This document shows positions 44,750 to 51,835 of a stretch of 63,155 bases of DNA, one piece after another. The notes below the pieces were generated by a model that saw only the letters and a program-made list of their open reading frames with translations, made no database searches and was not told the origin of the DNA. The stretch comes from an uncultured Muribaculaceae bacterium (lineage in GTDB: Bacteria > Bacteroidota > Bacteroidia > Bacteroidales > Muribaculaceae): positions 1 to 63,155 of the forward strand of contig CANRPJ010000015.1 of the NCBI GenBank assembly GCA_947632485.1. The letters run 5' to 3'. Position numbers and translations under genes: made by a program. The first letter of the stretch is position 1, and each line of letters opens with the position of its first letter.

Positions 44750-44781
44750 CAAATTTAGTAATTTTCACTGAGGGTAGCAAA
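44750..44781 (-). promoter_or_regulatory. Bacteroidetes-type promoter for the GH127/SGNH operon
   Basis: On the minus strand TTTG (44781-44778), exactly 20 nt, then TAAATTTG (44757-44750), a full match to the TTTG-N20-TAnnTTTG consensus. The expected transcript starts near 44743, between this box and the chosen GH127 start at 44721. Confidence 0.75.
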
Positions 44782-44879
44782 GTAGGGTTGCATCGGCAGG
44801 GGATTATTGGTAACTTAGCAGCGAAAATAAAGCGATAGAGACTATTTTCTACACGAGAAATAATAAATCATAAAGCTAT

Positions 44880-45743
44880 ATGAAACGATTTATCTTTATC
44901 CTTGCCGCCTTATCGGCAATTTTATCGGCTCAGGCTGCGCGTCCGATCGTGATTGATCTGTGGCCGAACGGTGCTCCTAACAGTAGCGGTCTTGATCGCG
45001 CCAAGCAGAAAGAAGACCCTTCGTGGGCTACAGGTATTGTAGATGCCAAGCTGAAGGTGTATCGGGCGTCAAAGCCCAACGGGGTAGCAATTATAGCTCT
45101 TCCTGGCGGCGCGTACCAGGGCCTCGCTATGGATTATGAAGGCACTGATATGGCACGTTGGTTCAACCGGTTAGGAGTTACGTTTTGTGTGCTTCAATAT
45201 AGAATGCCGGAGGGTCATCGTGAAGTTCCGTTGAGCGATGTGCGTAAAGCTCTTGAGTTAGTGCGTGATAGCGCTGTCAACTGGAAAGTGGATCCCGCTA
45301 AGGTGGGAGTTATGGGCTCATCGGCAGGCGGGCATCTCGCCGCTACGGCTTCCAATCTTTGGGAGAATTCTACTCAGCGACCTGATTTTCAGATTCTTTT
45401 GTATCCTGTAATTACGATGGAAGAGGGAGTGACCCATGAAGTCTCAGCCCAGAAACTGCTTGGTGCCACGGCAACTCCGGCTGATAGGAGAGCATGGTCA
45501 ATGGAGACACGAGTACAGTCGTCAACACCAGAGGCTTTCATAGCCGTTAGCGCCGACGATGCAACGGTTCCTCTTGAGAACTCACTCCGCTATGCATCGG
45601 CTCTATCAGCCGCTAAGGTGCCATACGAGCTTCACGTTTATCCAACCGGTGGTCATGGCTGGGGCTATGACGATGGCTTCCTTTATTATCCGCAATGGAC
45701 TTCTGAGCTTGAATCCTGGCTCCGCAACCGGGTTATTCCTTAA
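44880..45743 (+). CDS. Secreted alpha/beta hydrolase, carbohydrate esterase-like
   Basis: A signal peptide (FIFILAALSAILSAQA) is followed by an esterase fold: the oxyanion GGAYQGLAMDYEGTD, the nucleophile elbow VGVMGSSAGGHLAATASN, the Asp in VSADDATVPLENS, and the His in YPTGGHGWGYDD. 287 residues. This pattern is that of bacterial acetyl-xylan or feruloyl esterases. It is divergent from the GH127 gene and probably works on the same plant glycan, removing ester groups (inference). Confidence 0.88.
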   Translation: MKRFIFILAALSAILSAQAARPIVIDLWPNGAPNSSGLDRAKQKEDPSWATGIVDAKLKVYRASKPNGVAIIALPGGAYQGLAMDYEGTDMARWFNRLGVTFCVLQYRMPEGHREVPLSDVRKALELVRDSAVNWKVDPAKVGVMGSSAGGHLAATASNLWENSTQRPDFQILLYPVITMEEGVTHEVSAQKLLGATATPADRRAWSMETRVQSSTPEAFIAVSADDATVPLENSLRYASALSAAKVPYELHVYPTGGHGWGYDDGFLYYPQWTSELESWLRNRVIP

Positions 45744-45765
45744 GAATAAATCTAAGAACAAGAGG

Positions 45766-45806
45766 GGAGTTGGCTAAGAAAAATGGTCAGCTCCTTTTGT
45801 TTTTTG
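45766..45806 (+). terminator. Intrinsic terminator after the esterase gene
   Basis: GGAGTTGGC (45766-45774) pairs with GTCAGCTCC (45786-45794) through two G-U wobbles; the loop is A-rich and TTTTGTTTTTTG follows. Confidence 0.75.
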
Positions 45807-45881
45807 TAGCTTGTAGTGGAACGCCATTAGGGTGTTAGGCTCGCTTCTGGCAGCTCAAAGAAAAAATAAGCAGAGAAGAAA

Positions 45882-46139
45882 TTATTTTTTATCTCTGTCG
45901 CAAATCTTGTTGTCTTGAGAATCCTTTTTCTGCTCCTCTTTCTGCATTTTCTTTAGCTTCTTCTCACAATACATACCGACAACCACAAATAGAATAATCA
46001 AGAAAGCTGTAAGATAAGAGTAAAAATATGTTCGAGGAGAGGTTGGGCCAAAAAGAGATTCCAAATACTCCTGGCTATAAATAATTCCTGCGGCTAATAT
46101 CATAGGTGCAAAGTAACATAAAAAGGGTATGGCGACCAA
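45882..46139 (-). CDS. Small two-helix membrane protein, hypothetical
   Basis: Two membrane helices (IPFLCYFAPMILAAGIIY and YFYSYLTAFLIILFVVVGMY) precede a very basic tail (EKKLKKMQKEEQKKDSQD). The only plausible start for this length is TTG; a Met at residue 13 lies within the first helix. The same frame stays open to about 46218 and reads as natural membrane sequence (EPYDWYILSITLEIVFKCAF) before a stop, with no ATG, so the start may have been lost by mutation. I do not recognise a family. Could be a decaying gene or use a non-standard start. Confidence 0.4.
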   Translation of the reverse strand: MVAIPFLCYFAPMILAAGIIYSQEYLESLFGPTSPRTYFYSYLTAFLIILFVVVGMYCEKKLKKMQKEEQKKDSQDNKICDRDKK

Positions 46140-46348
46140 ATCGGTAATAAAAGCACATTTAAAGACTATCTCTAATGTGATAGAGAGAATGTACCAATCA
46201 TAAGGCTCTCAGGGAGATATTAGGATTTGACATTACAAATGAGGATAATCCCACTAAGTCTATTTAACATAATACCGATTATGTTCCAAAAGGAGAGGGG
46301 GAGATTCGGAGGAGTCGAAACCCCTCCGAATCTGTTGAATCAGAATTA
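46140..46348. other. Intergenic region with terminator for the SPFH gene
   Basis: Apart from the upstream extension of the small membrane frame (to about 46218), the only structure is the hairpin at 46302-46333. Confidence 0.5.
46302..46333 (-). terminator. Intrinsic terminator after the SPFH gene
   Basis: A perfect 11-bp stem (AGATTCGGAGG with CCTCCGAATCT) has a 10-nt loop; on the minus strand it is followed by a C/T-rich tail ending in TTTT. Confidence 0.75.
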
Positions 46349-47278
46349 TCAGGCATTACCTGTATTGAGAACCGGCTGAGCCGCTTCATCTGCACAAAGC
46401 ACAACCAGAAGATTGCTTACCATTGCTGCTTTGCGTTCTTCAGATAGATTTACTACCTGATCCTTTTCCAGACGCTTCAGAGCCATTTCTACCATAGATA
46501 CGGCTCCTTCCACAATCTTTTCCCGTGCGGTAATTATCGCTGAGGCTTGCTGTCTGCGTAGCATTACCGCTGCAATCTCAGGTGCGTAAGCGAGATAGTT
46601 CAGGCGCGCTTCCACAACCTCAATTCCGGCCATAGCGAGTCGCTCATTGATCTTGTGCTCGAGCAGATTATTGATGGTTTCACCTCCATCGCGCAGCGTT
46701 ATCGCCTCTAAATCGCTCTCTGTCTGATCGTAGGCGAACTGCCCTGTCACTTCGCGAAGAGCTGCGTCGCTCTGGATCCTTACAAAATTATCAAGAGCTG
46801 AAGTCCTTACATGGGTACCGGTGCCACCAAGCGATTGGCTGTCAAGATCAAAAACAACTTTATAAGTATCTTTAATTTTCCATACAAGCACCATTCCGAT
46901 AAGAACCGGATTGCCGACCTTATCATTCACCTTTATCGGGGCAATATCCATGTTACGTATTCTCAATGAGAGCTTTACGCGGTTCATGAAAGGATTGGCC
47001 CAAAAGAATCCCACTTTTCGAAACGTTCCTTTGTATTTACCGAAGAAAATCATCACTCTTGCCTGATTCGGTTCCTGGGTAAAATAGCCCACCAGGAAAA
47101 TTATCTCCAGAATAAACATCGGCAAAGCTACTCCGATACTCAACCCCAAATGCTCGTCACCACCGAAAATTATAGCCAATACAGCTATTGCCGGGATAAT
47201 GACTGCGAGCGCTATAGTGAGAAAACCATTCATCGCTGCGCCGCGATATTCATACTCATGATTTTGGGAACCTGTCAT
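46349..47278 (-). CDS. SPFH (band 7/stomatin-like) membrane protein
   Basis: Two N-terminal helices (AIAVLAIIF and LEIIFLVGYF regions) anchor a cytoplasmic or periplasmic SPFH domain: VGFFWANPF, LSLRIRNMDIAPIKVNDKVGNPV, then VRIQSDAALREVTGQF and the conserved end AMAGIEVVEARLNYLAYAPEIAAVMLRRQQ. The C-terminal EEKIVEGAVSMV-like helix supports oligomer formation (here AREKIVEGAVSMVE). Such proteins form ring or raft assemblies and help FtsH-type proteases. 309 residues. Divergent from the DUF4491 gene, with -7 boxes for the two directions only 14 bp apart (47319-47326 and 47340-47347). Confidence 0.88.
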   Translation of the reverse strand: MTGSQNHEYEYRGAAMNGFLTIALAVIIPAIAVLAIIFGGDEHLGLSIGVALPMFILEIIFLVGYFTQEPNQARVMIFFGKYKGTFRKVGFFWANPFMNRVKLSLRIRNMDIAPIKVNDKVGNPVLIGMVLVWKIKDTYKVVFDLDSQSLGGTGTHVRTSALDNFVRIQSDAALREVTGQFAYDQTESDLEAITLRDGGETINNLLEHKINERLAMAGIEVVEARLNYLAYAPEIAAVMLRRQQASAIITAREKIVEGAVSMVEMALKRLEKDQVVNLSEERKAAMVSNLLVVLCADEAAQPVLNTGNA

Positions 47279-47318
47279 AACAAAAATCTATTACCGTTTC
47301 TAATGAGGATTACTATCG

Positions 47319-47347
47319 CAAAGTTAACGAAAAAATCTGTAACTTCG
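47319..47347. promoter_or_regulatory. Divergent -7 boxes between SPFH and DUF4491 genes
   Basis: TAACTTTG on the minus strand (47326-47319) and TAACTTCG on the plus strand (47340-47347) lie back to back, so the two promoters should compete or be co-controlled. The -33 boxes are weak. Confidence 0.55.
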
Positions 47348-47366
47348 CACTCTATTAGCTTAAAAT

Positions 47367-47675
47367 ATGGTAGTAGAAACTATAAAATCTTTGCATTTCG
47401 ACGGGCTGATTATCGGGTTGGCTACGTTTCTCATAATTGGACTTTTCCACCCTCTGGTAATCAAGGGAGAATACTATTTCGGCCAGCGATGCCGCTGGTG
47501 GTTTATGGCAGCCGGACTTATTTTTCTTATAGCCACTCCCCTCGTGGCTAATGCTTTGGTGTCATCTTTACTGGGTGTCACGGCATTTAGCTGCTTTTGG
47601 AGCATAAAGGAAGTTAAGGAGCAGGAAGAACGAGTGAAGAAGGGCTGGTTTCCGAAAAATCCTGCACGCAAGTAA
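47367..47675 (+). CDS. DUF4491 family small membrane protein
   Basis: 102 residues with three hydrophobic helices: FDGLIIGLATFLIIGLFHPL, then WWFMAAGLIFLIATPLVANA, then SLLGVTAFSCFWSIKEV, with the conserved KGEYYFGQRCRWW between the first two. This fits the DUF4491 family of unknown function, common in anaerobic gut bacteria. The C-terminus is basic (KKGWFPKNPARK). It ends 11 bp before the alpha/beta hydrolase gene. Confidence 0.8.
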   Translation: MVVETIKSLHFDGLIIGLATFLIIGLFHPLVIKGEYYFGQRCRWWFMAAGLIFLIATPLVANALVSSLLGVTAFSCFWSIKEVKEQEERVKKGWFPKNPARK

Positions 47676-47686
47676 CTTTGATTAAA

Positions 47687-48460
47687 ATGAAAAAAACTAT
47701 TGATATAGATGGCCTTAAGGTAGCCTATTCGGAAAGCGGAAATGCGAAAGGTCTGCCCGTATTGCTCCTTCACGGCTGGGGTTGCAAGGGCGAGACACTG
47801 GCTTCCGTGGCTCGCATACTGGAGCCAGGAATGCGCGTCTTCTCCATTGATCTTCCCGGCCACGGGGATACCCCTGAGCCTCCTGATGTATGGGGAGTTG
47901 AAGCATATACGCAGGTGATAGAGAAATTCGTAGAGAAGCTCGGTCTCAAAGATATTTCTCTTATAGGCCACTCTTTTGGTGGCCGCATCTCCATACTAAT
48001 GGCATCGCGAAAGCCGGTCAGGAAAGTGGTGCTTGTTGATGCTGCCGGAATAAAAAATGAGAATCCCAAGAAAAACCTTAAGCAAAGGGTTTTCAAGCAG
48101 ATTAAGAAGATAGCTCCTGTGCTGCTGGGAAATAAGGCAGGCAATAAGGTTATCGATCATTACAGATATAAATGGAGTTCCGCCGACTGGAAGGCAGCCT
48201 CACCCATGATGCGCAATATCCTTAGCCGTTGTGTTAATGAAGATCTGAAATCCGAGATGCCCAAAATAGAGGCTCCTACCCTCTTGGTATGGGGTGAGAA
48301 CGATACCGCCACTCCCCTCTCAGATGCTAAGACAATGGAGCGTCTGATACCTGATGCCGGTCTGGTGGCGTTTCCGGACTGCGGCCATTATTCTTTCCTC
48401 GACAATCCGATTGGCTTCAAAGCCGTGATTAAAGAATTTTTCAAAAAAGAACTCTCATGA
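47687..48460 (+). CDS. Cytoplasmic alpha/beta hydrolase
   Basis: 257 residues with no signal peptide. Typical hydrolase landmarks: LLLHGWGCKGETLA (oxyanion HGW), DLPGHGDTPEP, the nucleophile ISLIGHSFGGRISILMA, Asp in LLVWGENDTATPL, and His in PDCGHYSFLDNP. I chose the ATG at 47687, as the frame's earlier TTG adds only three residues. The stop overlaps the start of the Mur ligase gene (ATGA), so it should act in the same process, for example on a peptidoglycan precursor or ester (inference). Confidence 0.85.
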   Translation: MKKTIDIDGLKVAYSESGNAKGLPVLLLHGWGCKGETLASVARILEPGMRVFSIDLPGHGDTPEPPDVWGVEAYTQVIEKFVEKLGLKDISLIGHSFGGRISILMASRKPVRKVVLVDAAGIKNENPKKNLKQRVFKQIKKIAPVLLGNKAGNKVIDHYRYKWSSADWKAASPMMRNILSRCVNEDLKSEMPKIEAPTLLVWGENDTATPLSDAKTMERLIPDAGLVAFPDCGHYSFLDNPIGFKAVIKEFFKKELS

Positions 48461-50046
48461 GCCCCTTTCTTATAATAGTCTACGCCATTTGCGCGATCTA
48501 TATGCTTTTGAATTTCAAGAGCGATATCCATATGTTGCAGCAGAACAGCTATCGGATTTCCCGCTACTGGCGCTGGCTCGACAAAAATATGGTCACTACG
48601 TGGAGACTGATTGATATTGTGGTGCTTTTCATGCTCTTCACTACAATCATTCCATTTCAGTTCGCCTTATTGGTTGCCGGAGCGGTAGCCTTAGCGAAAA
48701 CTGGAGTAATCGCTACCCGAAAATTCAAGAAGCCGCTCGTATTCACCAAACGAGTATGGCGCATCTACACGCTGACAGGTGTGCTGGCTCTTGCCGGATT
48801 CATGGCAGCCGTAGTGTTTATAACTCCAGAGGCAGGTGATCGCAATCTGTCGGCATTACCTCTGGCTATTCTTTTCCTTATCACCGTATTCTCATGGGCT
48901 TTGGTTATTGCTGCAGTCTGGCTTCTTGTGCCTGTAGAGAAAGGGATCAGCAAAAAATATATCGATGATGCGGCGCGCATTCTTCGGTCTATGCCTGATC
49001 TTAAGGTTGTTGGCGTTACCGGTTCTTACGGAAAGACAAGCACTAAGCATTATCTTGAGCGTATTCTATCGGAGAAATTCGATGTGCTGATGACTCCGGG
49101 CTCATACAATACGACAATGGGCGTTGTGCGCACGGTAAGAGAGATGATGAAGCCCTATACCGAGGTATTCATCTGCGAGATGGGAGCCAAGCAAAGCGGT
49201 GATGTTAAGGAGATTTGCGATCTTGTGCATCCAGGTATCGGTATTGTTACTGCAGTTGGTCCGATGCACCTCGATACCTTCAAGACTATCGAGAATGTGC
49301 AGGCTACAAAATTTGAACTTGTCGATTCGCTTCCTGCCGATGGACTTGCAGTGATTAACAATGACTTTCAATGGTGTGCCAACCGCAATGTCAGAAATGT
49401 GGAATGTGTGCGCTATTCCACATCTCCTCATAACGAGGCTGCCTATCGTGCCGTAGAGATAAGCTACGACAAACGCGGCTGTACATTCCGGGTGCAGGGT
49501 CCCAATGGCTTTGATCTCGAGTTGAAGACCAAGCTTGTAGGCGACTGCAATATCTCAAATCTTGTGGCAGCTGTGATTGTGGCAATCTATCTTGGAGTGC
49601 CCAAAGAGCGCATAGCCTATGCAGTAGCTTCAATAGAGCCGGTAGAGCATCGTCTCAGTATGAAGCATACTCCCGGAGGCGTTACGATAATCGACGATGC
49701 TTTCAATTCCAATCCTACGGGTTCAAAAATGGCTCTCGATGTGCTGGGTCGTTTCACCGATGGCCGGCGCATAATCGTCACTCCCGGAATGGTAGAGCTT
49801 GGTGACCGCCAGGAGCAACTGAACTATGAGTTTGGCAAGGCTATGGCTCCCAATGTAGATATAGCAATAATTGTAGGACGCCATAACAGAGACGCTATTC
49901 ATAGTGGAGCCGTAGAAGGCGGAATGGCTGAGGCCGATGTGAAAGATGTGGCTTCATTTGCAGAGGCTCAGTCACTTCTCGCCACTCTGCTGAAGCCCGG
50001 TGATACAGTGCTTTATGAAAACGATCTTCCCGACTCCTTCAAATAA
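48457..50046 (+). CDS. Membrane-anchored Mur ligase (MurF-like)
   Basis: 529 residues. The first 165 hold about four to five membrane helices (FLIIVYAICAIYMLLNF, IVVLFMLFTTIIPFQFALL, LTGVLALAGFMAAVVFI, AILFLITVFSWALVIAAVWLL). Then comes the Mur ligase ATP-binding and C-terminal part: P-loop GVTGSYGKTSTK at residues 186-197, MTPGSYNTTMGVV, ICEMGAKQSGDVKEI, and DDAFNSNPTGSKMAL as in MurF. The soluble N-terminal UDP-MurNAc-tripeptide domain of ordinary MurF is absent. It may therefore ligate D-Ala-D-Ala or another amino acid to a lipid-linked substrate. Coupled to the alpha/beta hydrolase. Confidence 0.8.
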   Translation: MSPFLIIVYAICAIYMLLNFKSDIHMLQQNSYRISRYWRWLDKNMVTTWRLIDIVVLFMLFTTIIPFQFALLVAGAVALAKTGVIATRKFKKPLVFTKRVWRIYTLTGVLALAGFMAAVVFITPEAGDRNLSALPLAILFLITVFSWALVIAAVWLLVPVEKGISKKYIDDAARILRSMPDLKVVGVTGSYGKTSTKHYLERILSEKFDVLMTPGSYNTTMGVVRTVREMMKPYTEVFICEMGAKQSGDVKEICDLVHPGIGIVTAVGPMHLDTFKTIENVQATKFELVDSLPADGLAVINNDFQWCANRNVRNVECVRYSTSPHNEAAYRAVEISYDKRGCTFRVQGPNGFDLELKTKLVGDCNISNLVAAVIVAIYLGVPKERIAYAVASIEPVEHRLSMKHTPGGVTIIDDAFNSNPTGSKMALDVLGRFTDGRRIIVTPGMVELGDRQEQLNYEFGKAMAPNVDIAIIVGRHNRDAIHSGAVEGGMAEADVKDVASFAEAQSLLATLLKPGDTVLYENDLPDSFK

Positions 50047-50059
50047 AGGAATCGGGAAG
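50026..50059 (+). terminator. Hairpin spanning the end of the Mur ligase gene
   Basis: CTTCCCGACTCCTT (50026-50039) pairs with AAGGAATCGGGAAG (50046-50059), with one C-A mismatch, and the loop (CAAATA) holds the first bases of the stop codon. No T-run follows, so termination is uncertain; it may protect the 3' end instead. Confidence 0.5.
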
Positions 50060-50291
50060 TCAGTTTGCTATCCAGAAAAAAGGGTCAGTAGCTGCTGTTA
50101 CAGTAGCACAAGCCCTTGCAAATTGTTTCAGGCAGATTAGAGTAGCCGGGCGTGGCAGAGCCTGGGGGAAACCATCGCCTGACGATTCCGGCTGGGGTTC
50201 ATTTATTGGGGATTCCGACATATTTGGCAGAATTTTGTTTCTGCTAATATAACGGCTCCGTTTTTATTTTATTATACCTTGTTCGGATTTA
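50060..50291. other. Convergent intergenic region between the Mur ligase and sigma genes
   Basis: About 230 bp without an open frame. A GC-rich stretch (50145-50200) and a T-rich end (50260-50275) could belong to a small RNA or terminator, but I cannot fold or match it by eye. A simple ACGG/CCGT pair with TTTTTATTTT at 50254-50273 might stop rightward transcripts. Confidence 0.35.
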
Positions 50292-50882
50292 TTATTGGTA
50301 TAATGCCACCTCCTGCTCCGCTGCCATACGGCGCAGATTGATCAGGGCATAGCGCATGCGTCCTAATGCAGTGTTGATGCTGACATCAGTAATCTTAGCT
50401 ATTTCCTTAAATGACAGTCCCTGATAATAGCGCATCTTCAGAACTTCCTTCTGGAGCTCCGGGAGTTGATCTATCAGACCCTTGACATCATCGCGCGTCT
50501 GCTCCTCTACCATCCGGTCTTCAATCGTGCCTCCGCAAAGCTCTTTCCGATTCAGAATATCCGTATCGTTAAGATCAGTCGACTGCAGATTCTCTGATTT
50601 TTCCTGACGGTAGTAGTCAATTATCAGATTATGGGCTATTCTGGAGAGCCAGCCTCCGAACTTCCCTGTCTCAGTATATCGGCCCTGCTTGATAGTGAGA
50701 AGGGCCTTTATAAAAGTTTCCTGAAAGATGTCGTTGGCGACATCTTCGTCTTTCACCACTTTAAGTATGAAATTGAACACCCGCGCCTGATGACGCTTCA
50801 GCAGCGCATCGAAAGCTTCGTTGTTACCATCCGCGTAAGCCTTCACCAACTTATCGTCGCTAAGGCCAATAAGATTTTCCAT
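50292..50882 (-). CDS. ECF-type RNA polymerase sigma factor
   Basis: 196 residues with region 2 (FNFILKVVKDEDVANDIFQE then TGKFGGWLSRIAHNLIIDYY) and region 4 (LQKEVLKMRYYQGLSFKEIA, then SINTALGRMRYALINLRRM as the recognition helix). Region 3 is missing, as in ECF factors. No anti-sigma gene is adjacent: the neighbours are convergent and divergent genes. The promoter at 50969-51000 is a full housekeeping match, so it seems transcribed constitutively and controlled at another level (inference). Confidence 0.9.
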   Translation of the reverse strand: MENLIGLSDDKLVKAYADGNNEAFDALLKRHQARVFNFILKVVKDEDVANDIFQETFIKALLTIKQGRYTETGKFGGWLSRIAHNLIIDYYRQEKSENLQSTDLNDTDILNRKELCGGTIEDRMVEEQTRDDVKGLIDQLPELQKEVLKMRYYQGLSFKEIAKITDVSINTALGRMRYALINLRRMAAEQEVALYQ

Positions 50883-50968
50883 GTTTTACCTCTCTTCACT
50901 TATTTTGGGGTAGAAGTGTGTCGATAGGCGGATAAGTTAGATTAGAATAACGTTTCATTAGTGTGGTG

Positions 50969-51000
50969 CAAAGATACTACAACTTATAGCAAAGAGCAAA
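50969..51000 (-). promoter_or_regulatory. Bacteroidetes-type promoter for the sigma gene
   Basis: On the minus strand TTTG (51000-50997), 20 nt, then TATCTTTG (50976-50969): an exact consensus. The leader to the ATG would be about 80 nt. Confidence 0.8.
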
Positions 51001-51088
51001 TGAAAGAATAGAAAAATTTCTTAAAAAATGCTATTTCCAATAGGATATCACGTCGGCTGCCCTGATTCCATCAGGTTTTTCGCGATAT

Positions 51089-51119
51089 TTTGATGCGTGG
51101 TCAAATATTACTATCTTTG
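51089..51119 (+). promoter_or_regulatory. Bacteroidetes-type promoter for the first nitroreductase
   Basis: TTTG (51089-51092), 19 nt, then TATCTTTG (51112-51119). The expected start near 51125 rules out any start codon before 51139. Confidence 0.75.
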
Positions 51120-51138
51120 GTCAAAAATAATTAGAAAT

Positions 51139-51735
51139 ATGGATACTGCTTTCGACTTCCTTAGGAATCTGCTCGTTCAGGATCGTACCTTTCGTCGTTT
51201 CGATGCATCGCGTAAGATTGATGATACTACCCTACAGCAACTTGTAGAGCTTACCCGTTATTGTGCTTCCGGGCGCAACCTGCAGCCACTGAAATACCGA
51301 TTGGTTTCAGATGAGCATGAACTGGATCTGCTGTTTCCGACGCTGAAATGGGCAGGTTACTATTCTGACTGGGACGGCCCGGAGCCTGCTGAGAGACCTA
51401 CGGCCTATCTGGTGCAATGTCTTGATACCAGATATGGGGAAAACTGCCTGTGTGACGACGGCCTGCAGCTTCAGGCTATAACTTTAGGAGCTACAGCTCT
51501 CGGACTCCGTTGCTGCATTATAAAATCGTTTAATTTGAAGGAGGTTTCACAGCGTCTCCAGTTGCTTGAATCGATGAAGCCCCGCTATGTGGTGGCTATT
51601 GGTTATCCTGCTGAAGAAGTAGTGCTTGAGGATATGGACGGCAGTGAAGATGCGTCTTTCAAATACTATCGTGATGACCAGAGCCGGCATCATGTGCCTA
51701 AGAGACCTCTTGAAGAACTGATTATCAAGCGCTAA
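51139..51735 (+). CDS. Nitroreductase family flavoprotein (upstream of hut)
   Basis: 198-residue FMN-dependent oxidoreductase. The early RRFDASRKIDDTTLQQLVELTRYCASGRNLQPLKYRLV fits the nitroreductase FMN phosphate and Asn/Gln contacts; a second contact region is LQAITLGATALGLRCCIIKSF, and the end VVAIGYPAEE is typical. I chose the ATG at 51139 because the mapped promoter box ends at 51119. A C-terminal tail (RDDQSRHHVPKRPLEELIIKR) is also usual for this class. It precedes the hut operon by 100 bp, with its own promoter between. Confidence 0.87.
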   Translation: MDTAFDFLRNLLVQDRTFRRFDASRKIDDTTLQQLVELTRYCASGRNLQPLKYRLVSDEHELDLLFPTLKWAGYYSDWDGPEPAERPTAYLVQCLDTRYGENCLCDDGLQLQAITLGATALGLRCCIIKSFNLKEVSQRLQLLESMKPRYVVAIGYPAEEVVLEDMDGSEDASFKYYRDDQSRHHVPKRPLEELIIKR

Positions 51736-51765
51736 TGCGAGTGTAAGGAAAGCTTGTAAAAATTG

Positions 51766-51797
51766 GTTGTGAGTCCCGTAAAATTTTTGTAACTTTG
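51766..51797 (+). promoter_or_regulatory. Promoter of the hut operon
   Basis: GTTG (51766-51769), 20 nt, then TAACTTTG (51790-51797), 38 bp before the hutU start. I see no obvious inverted-repeat operator in this gap. Confidence 0.7.
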
Positions 51798-51835
51798 TTG
51801 CAAATTAGCAACCTTTAAATCTATATACGATATTT

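Noticed and set aside
50145..50200. Possible tRNA or structured RNA with a GGTTC word
   Set aside because: I cannot build an acceptor stem or cloverleaf around it.
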